From: Liolophura sinensis | Lineage: Eukaryota > Mollusca > Polyplacophora > Chitonida > Chitonidae | DNA length: 64,000 nt | NCBI RefSeq assembly: GCF_032854445.1 | Contig: NC_088300.1 | Span: 33,711,608-33,775,607 of the forward strand | Direction: 5' to 3' | Shown here: piece after piece, positions 24,601-38,900 of the stretch | Layout: the number at the start of each line of letters is the position of its first letter | Numbering within the stretch: the first letter of the stretch is position 1 | Translations under genes and position numbers: made by a program | The notes under the pieces: generated by a model | What the model was told of the DNA's origin: nothing | Database searches by the model: none | The model's input: only the letters and a program-made list of their open reading frames with translations

Positions 24601-26182
24601 ACAATTTGGATCATGCGTTAACTTTTAATCTACAAAATATTGCCGGGTAATTTGTCAGACATTGCCACCAAGTGAACGCTAAGCACAGATATAAGATTCG
24701 TCTTTACTTTGTTGTAAGATGAAAATGAAGATTTTAGCATTTTTCCTCAATCGTATTTTTTTCCCTTCCCACACTCCAAATGACCATTTTCGAGCTGATA
24801 CAGACTACAGAGTGATACATAGTGGTTAACAAAAAACGCACAATGGTGGTTCGGTAGTGTAAATGGTGCCTAATAGCGGGAAGCGGGAGCCAAATCTGGA
24901 AGCTGACAGTGGGATCACAAAAGATTTCGTGACGCAGACCACTGGAGGGACACGACCTCCTGGAGATCAGAATGAGGCAAATAGAAAGCCCTGACAACCC
25001 ATAGTGGTGTGGCTTAACGCAGAAGATGGCTTTCCAATTGGCTGTCAGGTATCCACAGGACAGTAGCCAGCAATACTTCTTCTGTGGCGAGATACAGTAC
25101 ATGTGTGATCTAACCACAAATGTGTCCCAACTATCACATGGTGTGATGCCGATCTCTGAGCTACGGAGTAACAAATGACTTATTAACCTATATACTGGAG
25201 AACTCTTAAGATGTTATCTTTGTCAAACTGAGTATACACGACATAACCCCATCCGTCATCGGCATGACCAAACATAGTGATGGGTAAAAATTTGCGCGGT
25301 GTGAGTAAGTGATACCGGAAAATACAATTCTACAGCGTGTGTGGGTACTGGAGTTAACGAGTGCTCCAATATTTGCGCTAGTTTCTGTGAATCTGCTACT
25401 GTTGTGACTGTCCACAGTACTGAGTGTAACAGTCAGTGCAATGGTTCACTAATAATTGAGTAGTTTGTTTTGATTAGTGTTTAAAGCCTTCAAAACTCAT
25501 TTTTGTTGCTAAAAAGCCTTGTAATAAAGTCAATACGGGCAATAAGGAAATGGAAACATAATGGCCCTGCACGTGCTAAAAGTCTTCGGGTAGCTACAAA
25601 CCGGGCACAATTTTATCATTCTTCACCTGGGATGCTTTTTCTTCACATTTTTACAACTTAGACGAACCATCACCAGTGGCATTATTGCTGCTGTAGAGCT
25701 AACTGCCTGGCTGACCGCGTCAGACAAAGTTTCATTAATGTTGGATTTCCAAAAATTTAAGTGTGCCGGATGATATTTGTTTACATAATATAATAGAATC
25801 TTATACACTTTGGCTCAAGGAAATTTTTCAAGGTGTTTAAAACAACACATAGCCACATTTGATATTTAACACACTATAATGTTGCAGTGCTTGTTTCAAT
25901 TAAATCGCCAAAAATGAATCAAAGAGTTTTTCGTGAACGGAAGATTAACAGAGCACAAAACTGCATGTATCTTCATTTTCGGCAAATCACATCAATCTTG
26001 TCTTTTTTTATCATATACATATAGGTTAAGGGGGAATATCGGTTCTTTCACGGAATAGTATAATATTGCCGGCCAGCCTAAATTTGTAGTAACGCTTTAT
26101 TTGGGTATAATCCATGTGCATGGCGTGATTAATGAGAGCAGATATGTTACAGTTCAAATCTGACGTGACTTTATTCTCAAAG
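21604..26182 (+). repeat. Complex repeat long unit A (P-Q1-R1-Q2-R2)
   Basis: 4579 bp from P at 21604 to the next P. Q1 is at about 22790 (GGATCACGGAAGATTTCGTG), R1 at about 23570, Q2 at about 24840-25000 and R2 at about 25670. The unit looks like two half-units fused with loss of the second P. Diagnostic A features: CCCTGACAGCTCACA at about 22857, TTTGCCAGCAGTG at about 24399, and absence of a segment of about 380 bp after R2 (junction at about 25815). One extra T near 24760 shortens the minus-strand frame seen in B, A' and B'. Confidence 0.9.
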
Positions 26183-29100
26183 CAGTTATCTGATATTCAT
26201 GGATTCAATAGGATTGTTTTCTTCCATGGGCTAAAGTTGCGCGAGATGGATATCACACCATTTATCATTGACAGGATCGAGGAAAGCCATGTATGTGTGA
26301 AAAACTGCCACATGGATTTTCCAAATGAAGGTTTGTGTTATTGACAAAATGCGAGAAAATTAGAAAGAGATGTGGTAGAGATGATCTCCCTTGGATGACA
26401 GATGTAGTGACAAATGTACATTCTGTTGATTGCAGTGATAGACGGTTGGATGGAAGAAGTGATAGATTGAATGACTGATTGGATGTGGAATATATAGAGG
26501 ATCTTCAACTAGTGACCATGTATCATTAGGTTTTTTTGAACTTGGAGATCCTGTTTATCCTGTTTGCGGAAGCGCTTGCAAAACCACGAAGTAATTTAGG
26601 AATATATGTATATTCATACTAATAGGAGAAAGAAATCTTATGGAATATTAACCACGTGACGAGTTACTTTTAATACACATGCACCTCTAATCCATAATTC
26701 ATACTGTATTACTAACACTGCACATACAAGCCAGAGCTGATAGCAGTGAACTTCCAGGTTCAATTTTTCATCTGATATTTTCTTCACAAAAGATTTACTA
26801 AGCAAATCATTGTTTTGCAGTTTGCAACAACATCTTAACGTATAGGATACTGCTCTTGTGCCTTGGGATTCCAGACAAAATATATCAACGTATGAAATGT
26901 ATGCATTATTTATTGATAAAACAGTGAAAGGTGTTGCTCTATTTTTCAGTAACATACGGATACAATGGATACAGACATCAACTCCTTCAATGCAGGCTGC
27001 AAAAAAGAGCTTGAGGATTAAGGTGCTGACATTTTATTTATTTCTTCCCAAACATTTTCAGACAATAAACAAATGTTACTAAAAATCGCATGGATTACGA
27101 TTTGCTAAAAACCCCCTCTCCAACACACCCTAACAAATTCGCGCAGTAGAAACAATATAGAGGGTGAATGCTAAAATTTAGAACAGGCCTTTAGTTTAAA
27201 TCTTCAAAGTATCGCCAAGTAGTATTGCTTACATGGTTTCTCAGTGATAGAATACGGAGATATATTGTGTCAACAGCAATCATCTTGTTCAAGCTCTCTG
27301 TACAAAATTTACTAGAGGTGGCAGTGATGTAAAGTGAAAGTCAGACAGCCACGCATGCGCTCTTGGAAGCTGCCAATAGGATCACGGAAGATTTCGTGAC
27401 ACTGACTAAAAACCAGACTCGGGCAATGGAGAAGCAGTGGGGTACCTCAACGCAGAGAAGGGGTTTCCATTCGGTTGTCAGGCATGGCCAGGGCAGGACC
27501 CAGCAGTGCTTGATTTCGGGCGGGAGAAATTATATATGTGATGTAACTACTAATTTCTCCAAGTGGTAGGGTAATACATGAATTATTAACCTATAAATGG
27601 CTGGCGCACCTTCACTCCTGGTACAATTATCAGTCGTGCACAGTGGTAGTAAGTAATACAAGGCTATGCTATTACATCGACAGTGTGAGCATTGGGATAA
27701 ACCAGCTTTCTCTTATTTCCCGCACAGGTAGTGACTCTATTATTCTTTTGACTTGTGATTGTCGACATTATGGAATATAACACTCATTACATGATATTGA
27801 TAATTTACATATTTCTTCTAAATGGCGTTCACTGCTGTTGGTATTTTTGTTACTAAATAACGACGTATGTTAACATGACGTTGAAGGTAAATCGGTTTTC
27901 TGTGTTATGAATTTTGTAATATGCCCAGAAGGTAACAAAAAACACCAGATCGCCATAGGCCTACTAATATGTAAATGGTTTTTGAAACCTTTATGAATAA
28001 CTTTCACCGTCTGGGTGCATGATATTTCGAAATGTCACACGTGCTACTTTTCTTCCAATGACATCCCTACATGCCAGATATACTTTTAGCATTTGTCACC
28101 TCGGTTCTTTTTTTTCACACGTTGCTGCCCAGACTGAGAACCACCAGTGGCATTATTGCTGCTGTAGAGATAGCTGCCAGGCCGATTGAATCACACCAGC
28201 TCCAGACTTTCCCAGAATAGCTTCATGAAAGTCGGATTGATCCGAACAAGTTTCCAAAGACTTTTTTCTGCCTGATAATATTTGCTCACGTAATATGATG
28301 AAATCTTACAAAGAAAAGCTTAGGCCATCCTTTTTTGTTATTATGTAATCTACTGCAGGACGTTTCCCACCACTAGCGTCATGGGAACGAAAATGTTATA
28401 GGTTTAGTAGCAGGTTTTTTATCGTTTGCTTGCAGAGTCTGGAGAAGATGCTAATTTTGTTAAGAGTGTATTGTCAGTATACGGTCATTTCCACCACCAC
28501 AAACTAACAACATTGTGGTAGTATATAAGTAATCAGACGTGTCCAGAGAAATGCCTGGAAATTTTGATATTTTACCTCATTATCTGTCGGGTGCATATTA
28601 GAAATAAAATTATTTCATTCAATTAAGTAGTTAGGAAAGTTGAAAGTCTGTGTGACCAACAGAGCAAATCGTTGGGAGGCTCTGAAGTATGTCTTTTAAA
28701 GAAGTTAGTCAAAAATTTACCCATATATGTTGTAACTATTTAAATCGAGGTGTCGAAGCCCAGCTGATGCCCATTCCTGAATAGTTTTCAATTTTTGTTG
28801 AATTGCTTTATTCAGAGTCATAAAAACATATTGATTAAAAATACACCAAACTGGAATTACTTTTAACCTTTTGATTTTGAAGAAAGAGAAATTTGTATAA
28901 TTTTATGCCTTACAATGTGACTTTAAAATTCGGTATTTCTCTCTGGCTAGCAAGGGTCAAACCTACTTTTCACAGCAACTTAATTGTCTCACAAGCCCTT
29001 TTGCTTGAATGCTTGATTCGTTTTCTTGTTTTTATGTTTTTCTTCGCAAACATTGCCAAACAATGAAAAAATGTTACAAGAAATCGCTTGGAAGAGGGGA

Positions 29101-31387
29101 AGCTAAAATAGTCTTTCTTTCCCACATTTACAGCGTCACGCTGTAGAAATAAAACAAGAGCCCACAGACAACAATTTGGATCATGCGTTAACTTTTAATC
29201 TACAAAATATTGCCGGGTAATTTGTCAGACATTGCCACCAAGTGAACGCTTAGCACAGATATAACATTCGTCTTTACTTTGTTGTAAGATGAAAATGAAG
29301 ATTTTAGCATTTTTCCTCAATCGTATTTTTTCCCTTCCCACACTCCAAATGACCATTTTCGAGCTGATGCAGACTACAGAGTGATACATAGTGGTTAACA
29401 AAAAACGCACAATGGTGGTTCGGTAGTGTAAATGGTGCCTAATAGCGAGAAGCGGGAGCCAAATCTGGAAGCTGACAGTGGGATCAGAAAAGATTTCTTG
29501 ACGCAGACCACTGGAGGGACACGACCTCCCGGAGATCAGAATGAGGCAAATAGAAAGCCCTGACAACCCATAGTGGTGTGGCTTAACACAGAAAAGGCCT
29601 TTAAAATTGGCTGTCAGGTATCCACAGGACAGTAGCCAGCAATACTTCTTCTCCGGCGAGATACAGTACATGTGTGATCTAACCACAAATGTCTCCCAAC
29701 TATTACATGGTGTGATGCCGATCTCTGAGCTACGGAGTAACAACTGACTTATTAACCTATATGATGGAGTACCCTCAAGATGTTATCTTTGTTAAACTGA
29801 GTATACACGACATAACCCCATCGGTCATCGAGATAAGCAAAAATAGAGATGGGTATAATATTGCACGGTGAAAGTAAGTGACACCGGAAAATACAATTCT
29901 AGAGTGTGTGTGGGTACTGGAGTTAACAAGTCCTCCAATATTTGCGCTAGTTTCCGTAAATCTGATACAGTTGTGATTTTTTTTTTTTGATTGGTGTTTT
30001 ACGCCGTACTCCAGAATATTTCACTTATACGACGGTGGCCAGCATTATGGTGGGTGGAAACCGGGCAGAGCCCGGGGGAAACCCACAACGATCCGCAGGT
30101 TGCTGGCAGACCTTCCCACTTACGGCCGGAGAGGAAGCCAGCATGAGCTGGACTTGAACTCACAGCGTGAGAGGCTCCTGGGTCATTACGCTGCGCTAGC
30201 GCGCTAACCGACTAAGCCACGGAGGCCCCGCTACTGTTGTGACTGTCCACAGTACTGAGTGTAACAGTCAGTACAATGGTTCACTAATAATTGAGTAGTT
30301 TGTTTTCATTGGTGTTTAAAGCCTTCAAAACTCATTTTTTGTTGCTAAAAAGCCTTGCAATAAAGTCAATACGGGCAATAGGGAAATGGAAACATAATGG
30401 CCCTGCACGTGCTAAAAGTCTTTGGGTCGCTACAAACCGGGCACACTTTTATCATTCTTCACCTGGGATGCTTTTTCATCACATTTTTACAACTTAGACG
30501 AACCATCACCAGTGGCATTATTGCTCCTGTAGAGCTAACTGCCTGGCTGACCGCGTCAGACAAAGCTTCAGTAATGTTGGATTTCCAAAAATTTAAGTGT
30601 GCCGGATAATATTTGTTTACATAATATAATAGAATCTTACACACTTTGGCTCATGCCATTACTTTTTTTCATCATTTAAGACGTTTTTCACAGGTGGCAT
30701 GCACAGAAAGAAAATATCATTTCAAATCTTACGTTTTTTTTTTTGATCTGTTTGCATAAACACGTGCAAATATTAATGTTGTTGAATATTTATGCTAGTG
30801 TATGACCATTTGCAATATTGTAGACTCCATCACTAGAAGTAACTCCAGAGCTGTTGCAACGGTGGGATAGTTGGCAAATAGTCGCATTTGACCAGTAAAA
30901 CTCGGACATTTCCCAGTATGCTCTTTAAGGCCTTTTTGTTAGATGCGTATTAGAAATGAATTTAATTGCCTCAGATAAGTAATGGAAGTCAGTAATATCA
31001 AAAATTATGAAATGAACAGACTGCATTTTTCAAGGTGTTTAAAACAACATCCAGCCACATTTGATGTTTAACACACTATAATGTTGCAGTGCTTGTCACA
31101 ATTAAAAATCGCCAAAAATATCACCAAAGAGTTTTTCGTGAACGGAAGATTAATAGAGCACAAAACTGCATATATCTTCATCTTCGGCAAATGACATCAA
31201 TCTTGTCTTGTTTTTTCATATACATAAAGGTGAAGGGGGAATATCGGTTCTTTTACGGAATAGTATAATATTGCTGGCCAGCCCAAATTGGTAGTAACGC
31301 TTTACTTGGGTATAATCCATGTGCATGGCGTGATCAGTGAGAGCAGATATGTTACAGTTCAAATCTGACGTGACTTTATTCTCAAAG
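26183..31387 (+). repeat. Complex repeat long unit B (P-Q1-R1-Q2-R2)
   Basis: 5205 bp. Same order of modules as unit A: Q1 about 27380, R1 about 28140, Q2 about 29410-29570, R2 about 30500. It is longer because of a SINE (29977-30227) and because it keeps the post-R2 segment (about 30650-31030) that is missing from A and A'. B-type markers: loss of the CCCTGACAGCTCACA block near 27435, CCTACTTTTCACAGCAAC at about 28962, and CTTTAAAATTGGCTGTCAGG at about 29600. A private variant at 28400 (TTATAGGTTTAGTAGCAGG) replaces the TTATTCCGAATATCAGG of A, A' and B'. Confidence 0.9.
29962..30242 (-). mobile_element. SINE family 1, full length, inserted in unit B
   Basis: Minus-orientation copy (about 29977-30227): T-rich tail complement, GATTGGTGTTTTACGCCG, CAGCATTATGGTGGG, GGTTGCTGGCAGACCTTCCC, GAGCTGGACTTGAACTCACA (B-box complement) and the head ending AGCCACGGAGGCCC. 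The flanks CTGATACAGTTGTGA and CGCTACTGTTGTGA are an imperfect target duplication. The equivalent site in A (25390), A' (35150) and B' (39700) is empty, so the insertion is specific to this copy. Confidence 0.9.
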
Positions 31388-34300
31388 CAGTTATCTGATA
31401 TTCATGGATTCAATAGGATTATTTTCATCCATGGCCAAAAGTTGCGGGAGATGGATATTACACCATTTATCATCGACAGGATCGAGGAAAGCCATATATG
31501 TGTGAAAAACTGCCACATGGATTCTGCAAATGAAGGTTTGTGTTATTGACAAAATGCGAGAAAATTAGAGAGAGATGTGGTAGAGATGATCTCCCTTGGA
31601 TGACAGATGTAGTGACAAATGTACATTCTGTTGATTGCAGTGATAGACGGTTGGATGGAAGAAGTGATAGATTGAATGATTGATTGGATGTGGAATATAT
31701 AGAGGATCTTAAACTGGCGGCCATGTATCATTAGGTTTTTTTTTAACTTGGAGATCCTGTTTGTCCTGTTTGCGGAAGCGCTTGCAAAACCACGAAGTAA
31801 TTTAGGAATATAGGTATATTCATTCTAATAGGAGAAAGAAACGTTATGGAATGTTAACCACGGGACGAGTTCCTTTTAATACACATCCCCTCTAATCCAT
31901 AATTCATACTGTATTACTAACACTGCACATACAAGTCAGTGCTGATAGCAGTAAACTTCCAGGTTCAATTTTTCATCTGATATTTTCTTCACAAACGATT
32001 TACTAAGCAAATCATAGTTTTGAACTTTGCAATGACAACTTAGCGTATATTAATACTGCTCTTGTGCCTTGGGATTCCAGACAAAATAAGTTAATGTATG
32101 AAATGTATGCATTATTTATGGGCAAAACAGCTAAAGGTGTTGCTCTATTTTTCAGCACCATAAGAGTACAATGGACACAGACATTAACTCCTTCAATGCA
32201 GACTGCAAAAAAGAGCTTGAGGATTAAGGTGCTGACATTTTATTTATTTCTTCTCAAACATTTTCAGACAATAAGCAAATGTTACTAGAAATCGCATGGA
32301 TTACGATTTGCTAAAAGCCCCATCTCCACCATACCCTCACAAAGTCGCGCAGTACAAACAAAATAGAGGGTGAAAGCAATAATTTAGAACAGGCCTTTAG
32401 TTTGAATCTTCAAAGTATCGCCAGGTAATATTGCTTACATGGATTCTCAGTGATAGGATACGGAGATATATTGTGTCAGCAACAATCATCTTGTTCAAGC
32501 TCTCTGTACAAAATTTATTAGAGGTGGCAGTGATGTAAAGTGAAAGTCAGACAGCCAATAGGATCACGGAAGATTTCGTGACACTGACTAAAAACCAGAC
32601 TCGGGCAATGGAGAAGCCCTGACAGCTCACAGTGGGGTATCCTGACGCGGAGAAGGGGTTTCCATTCGGTTGTCAGGCATGGCCAGGGCAGGACCCAGCA
32701 GTGCTTGATTTCGGGCGGGAGAAATTATATATGTGATGTAACTACCAATGTTTCCAAGTGGTAGTGCTAATACATGAATTATTACCCTATAATTGACTGG
32801 CGCACTCTCAGTCGTGGTACAATTATTAGTCGTGCACAGTGGTAGTAAGTAATACAAGGCTATGCTACTACATCGACAGTGTGAGCATTGGGATAAACCA
32901 GCTTTCTCTTATTTTCCCTACAGGTTGTGAATCTATTATTGTTTTGATTTGTAATTGATGGAACGTAACACTCATTACATGATACTGATAATTTACTTAT
33001 TTCTTCTAAATGGCGTTCACTGCTGTTAAGGGGCATTTTTATTACTAAATAACGACGTAGGTCAACATGACGTTTAAGGTAAATTGGTTTTCTGTGTTAT
33101 ATATTTTGTAATATGCCCAGAAAGTAACGAAAGCACCAGATCGCCATAGGCCTACTAATATGTAAATGGTTTTTGAAACCTTTAAGAATAACTTTCACCG
33201 TCTGGGTGCATGATATTTTGAAATGTCACACGTGCTACTTTACTTCCACTGACATCCCTACATGCCAGACATACTTTTAGCATTTGCCACCTCGTTTCTT
33301 TTTTTTCACACGTTGCTGCCCAGACTGAGAACCACCAGTGGCATTATTGCTGCTGTAGAGATAGCTGCCAGGCCGATTGAATCACAACAGCTCCAGACTT
33401 TCCCAGAATAGCTTCATGAAAGTTGGATTGATCCGAACAAGTTTCCAAAGACTTATTTCTGACTGATAATATTTGCTCACGTAATATGATGAAATCTTAC
33501 AAAGTAAAGCTTAGGCCATCCTTTTTTGTTATTATGTAATCTACTGCAGGACGTATCCCACCACTAGCGTAATGGGAACGAAAGTGTTATTCCGAATATC
33601 AGGGTTTTTTTATCGTTTGCTTGCAGAGTCTGGAGAAGATGCTAATTTTGTTAAGAGTGTATTGTTAGTATACGGTCATTTCCACCACCACAGACTAACA
33701 ACAGTGTGGTAGTATATAAGTGGTCAGACGTGTCCAGGGAAATTCCTGGGAATTTTGATATTTTACCTCATTATCTGTCGGGTGCATATTAGAAATAAAA
33801 TTAATTCATTCACATAAGTACCTGGGAAAGTTGAAAGTGTGTGTGACCAACAGAGCAAATCGTTGGGAGGCTCTGACATATCTCTTTTAAGAAGTTTGTT
33901 AAAAAATTTACCCATATATGTTGCAAGTATTTAAATCGAATTATCGAAGCCCAGCTGATGCCCATTCCTGAATGGTTTTCAGTTTTTCCTGAATTGTTTT
34001 ATTCAGAGTCATAAAAACATATTGATTAAAAATACACCAAACTGGAATTACTTTTAACCTTTTGATTTTGAAGAAAGAGAAATTTGTATAATTTTATGCC
34101 TTACAATGTGACTTTAAAATTCGGCTTTTCTCTCTGGCTAGCAAGGGTCAAACCTACTTTGCCAGCAGTGTTTTTACAACAACTTAATTGTCTCACAAGC
34201 CCTTTTTCTTGAATGCTTGATTCGTTTTCTTGTTTTTATGTTTTTCTTCGCAAACATTGCTAAACAAAGAAATCGCTTGGAAGAGGGGAAGCCAAAATAG

Positions 34301-35940
34301 TCTTTCTTCCCCACATTTACAGAGTCACGCTGTAGAAATAAAACGAGAGCCCACAGACAACAATTTGGATCATGCGTTAAATTTTAATCTACAAAATATT
34401 GCCGGGTAATTTGTCAGACATTGCCACCAAGTGAACGCTTAGCACAGATATAAGATTCGTCTTTACTTTGTTGTAAGATGAAAATGAAGATTTTAGCATT
34501 TTTCCTCAATCGTATTTTTTCCCTTCCCACACTCCAAATGACCATTTTCGAGCTGATGCAGACTACAGAGTGATACATAGTGGTTAACAAAAAACGCACA
34601 ATGGTGGTTCGGTAGTGTAAATGGTGCCTAATAGCGGGAAGCGGGAGCCAAATCTGGAAGCTGACGGTGGGATCACAAAAGATTTCGTGACACGGACCAC
34701 TGGAGGGACACGACCTCCTGGAGATCAGAATGAGGCAAATAGAAAGCCCTGACAACCCATAGTGGTGTGGCTTAACGCAGAAGATGGCTTTCCAATTGGC
34801 TGTCAGGTATCCACAGGACAGTAGCCAGCAATACTTCTTCTCTGGCGAGATACAGTACATGTGTGATCTAACCACAAATGTGTCCCAACTATTACATGGT
34901 GTGATGCCGATCTCTGAGCTACGGAGTAACAAATGACTTATTAACCTATATACTGGAGTACCCTCAAGATGTTATCTTTGTCAAACTGAGTATACACGAC
35001 ATAACCCCATCCGTCATCGGCATGACCAAACATAGTGATGGGTAAAAATTTGCGCGGTGTGAGTAAGTGATACCGGAAAATACAATTCTACAGCGTGTGT
35101 GGGTACTGGAGTTAACGAGTGCTCCATTATTTGCGCTAGTTTCTGTGAATCTGCTACTGTTGTGACTGTCCACAGTACTGAGTGTAACAGTCAGTGCAAT
35201 GGTTCACTAATAATTGAGTAGTTTGTTTTGATTAGTGTTTAAAGCCTTCAAAACTCATTTTTGTTGCTAAAAAGCCTTGTAATAAAGTCAATACGGGCAA
35301 TAAGGAAATGGAAACATAATGGCCCTGCACGTGCTAAAAGTCTTCGGGTCGCTACAAACCGGGCACAATTTTATCATTCTTCACCTGGGATGCTTTTTCG
35401 TCACATTTTTACAACTTAGACGAACCATCACCAGTGGCATTATTGCTGCTGTAGAGCTAACTGCCTGGCTGACCGCGTCAGACAAAGCTTCATTAATGTT
35501 GGATTTCCAAAAATTTAAGTGTGACGGATGATATTTGTTTACATAATATAATAGAATCTTATACACTTTGGCTCAAGGAAATTTTTCAAGGTGTTTAAAA
35601 CAACACATAGCCACATTTGATGTTTAACACACTATAATGTTGCAGTGCTTGTTTCAATTAAATCGCCAAAAATGAATCAAAGAGTTTTTCGTGAACGGAA
35701 GATTAATAGAGCACAAAACTGCATGTATCTTCATTTTCGGCAAATCACATCAATCTTGCCTTTTTTTTTCATATACATATAGGTTAAGGGGGAATATCGG
35801 TTCTTTCACGGAATAGCATAATATTGCCGGCCAGCCTAAATTTGTAGTAACGCTTTACTTCGGTATAATCCATGTGCATGGCGTGATCAATGAGAGCAGA
35901 TATGTTACAGTTCAAATCTGACGTGACTTTATTCTCAAAG
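31388..35940 (+). repeat. Complex repeat long unit A' (duplicate of A)
   Basis: 4553 bp, nearly a copy of unit A at an offset of about 9.76 kb. It shares A-type markers: CCCTGACAGCTCACA at about 32616, TTTGCCAGCAGTG at about 34158, GATGGCTTTCCAATTGGC at about 34782, and the deletion after R2 (GGCTCAAGGAAATTTTTC at about 35570). Private change: about 26 bp is missing just before Q1 (AGTCAGACAGCCAATAGG near 32545), where A has the CGCATGCGCTCTTGGAAGC text. Confidence 0.9.
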
Positions 35941-38900
35941 CAGTTATTTGATATTCATGGATTCAATAGGATTGTTTTCTTCCATGGGCTAAAGTTGCGC
36001 GAGATGGATATCACACCATTTATCATTGACAGGATCGAGGAAAGCCATGTATGTGTGAAAAACTGCCACATGGATTTTCCAAATGAAGGTTTGTGTTATT
36101 GACAAAATGCGAGAAAATTAGAGGGAGATGTGGTAGAGATGATCTCCCTTGCATGACAGATGTAGTGACAAATGTACATTCTGTTGATTGCAGTGATAGA
36201 CGGTTGGATGGAAGAAGTGATAGATTGAATGACTGCTTGGATGTGGAATATATAGAGGATCTTCAACTAGTGACCATGTATCATTAGGTTTTTTTGAACT
36301 TGGAGATCCTGTTTATCCTGTTTGCGGAAGCGCTTGCAAAACCACGAAGTAATTTAGGAATATATGTATATTCATACTAATAGGAGAAAGAAATCTTATG
36401 GAATGTTAACCACGTGACGAGTTACTTTTAATACACATGCACCTCTAATCCATAATTCATACTGTATTACTAACAATGCACATACAAGCCAGTGCTGATA
36501 GCAGTGAACTTCCAGGTTCAATTTTTCATCTGATATTTTCTTCACAAACGATTTACTAAGCAAATCATTGTTTTGCAGTTTGCAACAACATCTTAACGTA
36601 TAGGATACTGCTCTTGTGACTTGGGATTCCAGACAAAATATATCAACGTATGAAATGTATGCATTATTTATTGATAAAACAGTGAAAGGTGTTGCTCTAT
36701 TTTTCAGTAACATACCGATACAATGGGTACAGACATCAACTCCTTGAATGCAGACTGCAAAAAAGAGCTTGAGGATTAAGGTGCTGACATTTTATTTATT
36801 TTTTCCCAAACATTTTCAGACAATAAACAAATGTTACTAGAAATCGCATGGATTACGATTTGCTAAAAACCCCCTCTCCAATACACCCTAACAAATTCGC
36901 GCAGTAGAAACAATATAGAGGGTGAATGCTAAAATTTAGAACAGGCCTTTAGTTTGAATCTTCAAAGTATCGCCAAGTAGTATTGCTTACATGGTTTCTC
37001 AGTGATAGGATACGGAGATATATTGTGTCAACAGCAATTATCTTGTTCAAGCTCTCTGTACAAAATTTACTAGAGGTGGCAGTGATGTAAAGTGAAAGTC
37101 AGACAGCCACGCATGCGCTCTTGGAAGCTGCCAATAGGATCACGGAAGATTTCGTGACACTGACTAAAAACCAGACTCGGGCAATGGAGAAGCAGTGGGG
37201 TACCTCAACTCAGAGAAGCGGTTTCCATTCGGTTGTCAGGCATGGCCAGGGCAGGACCCAGCAGTGCATGGTTTCGGGCGGGATAAATTATATATGTGAT
37301 GTAACTACTAATTTCTCCAAGTGGTAGTGGTAATACATGAATTATTAACCTATAAATGGCTGGCGCACCTTCAGTCGTGGTACAATTATCAGTCGTGCAC
37401 AGTGGTAGTAAGTAATACAAGGCTATGCTATTACATCGACAGTGTGAGCATTGGGATAAACCAGCTTTCTCTTATTTCCCGTACAGGTTGTGACTCTATT
37501 ATTCTTTTGACTTGTGATTGTCGACATTATGGAACATAACACTCATTACATGATATTGATAATTTACATATTTCTTCTAAATGGCGTTCACTGCTGTTGG
37601 TATTTTTGTTACTAAATAACGACGTATGTCAACATGACGTTTAAGGTAAATCGGTTTTCTGTGTTATGTATTTTGTAATATGCCCAGAAGGTAACGAAAG
37701 CACCAGATCGCCATAGGCCTACTAATATGTAAATGGTTTTTGAAACCTTTAAGAATAACTTTCACCGTCTGGCTGCATGATATTTCGAAATGTCACACGT
37801 GCTACTTTTCTTCCACTGACATTCCTACATGCCAGATATACTTTTAGCATTTGCCACCTCGGTTCTTTTTTTTCACACGTTGCTGCCCAGACTGAGAACC
37901 ACCAGTGGCATTATTGCTGCTGTAGAGATAGCTGCCAGGCCGATTGAATCACAACAGCTCCAGACTTTCCCAGAATAGCTTCATGAAAGTTGGATTGATC
38001 CGAACAAGTTTCCAAAGACTTATTTCTGACTGATAATATTTGCTCACGTAATATGATGAAATCTTACAAAGTAAAGCTTAGGCCATCCTTTTTTGTTATT
38101 ATGTAATCTACTGCAGGACGTATCCCACCACTAGCGTAATGGGAACGAAAGTGTTATTCCGAATATCAGGGTTTTTTTTATCGTTTGCTTGCAGAGTCTG
38201 GAGAAGATGCTAATTTTGTTAAGAGTGTATTGTTAGTATACGGTCATTTCTACCACCACAAACTAACAACATTGTGGTAGTATATAAGTGGTCAGACGTG
38301 TCCAGAGAAATGCCTGGAAATTTTGATATTTTACCTCATTATCTGTCGGGTGCATATTAGAAATAAAATAATTTCATTCAATTAAGTACTTAGGAAAGTT
38401 GAAAGTCTGTGTGACCAACAGAGCAAATCGTTGGGAGGCTCTGAAGTATGTCTTTTAAAGAAGTTAGTCAAAAATTTACCCATATATGTTGTAAGTATTT
38501 AAATCGAGGTGTCGAAGCCCAGCTGATGCCCATTCCTGAATGGTTTTCAATTTTTGTTGAATTGCTTTATTCAGAGTCATAAAAACATATTGATTAAAAA
38601 TACACCAAACTGGAATTACTTTTAACCTTTTGATTTTGAAGAAAGAGAAATTTGTATAATTTTATGCCTTACAATGTGACTTTAAAATTCGGTATTTCTC
38701 TCTGGCTAGCAAGGGTCAAACCTACTTTTCACAGCAACTTAATTGTCTCACAAGCCCTTTTTCTTGAATGCTTGATTCGTTTTCTTGTTTTTATGTTTTT
38801 CTTCGCAAACATTGCCAAACAAAGAAATCGCTTGGAAGAGAGGAAGCTAAAATAGTCTTTCTTTCCCACATTTACAGCGTCACGCTGTAGAAATAAAACA

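Noticed and set aside
26132-26344. A 70-codon frame over the P module that recurs in several units (also 31337, 35890, 42016)
   Set aside because: It recurs because the units are recent copies. In units 1, 2 and the short unit the frame is altered by indels, and there is no start context or domain.
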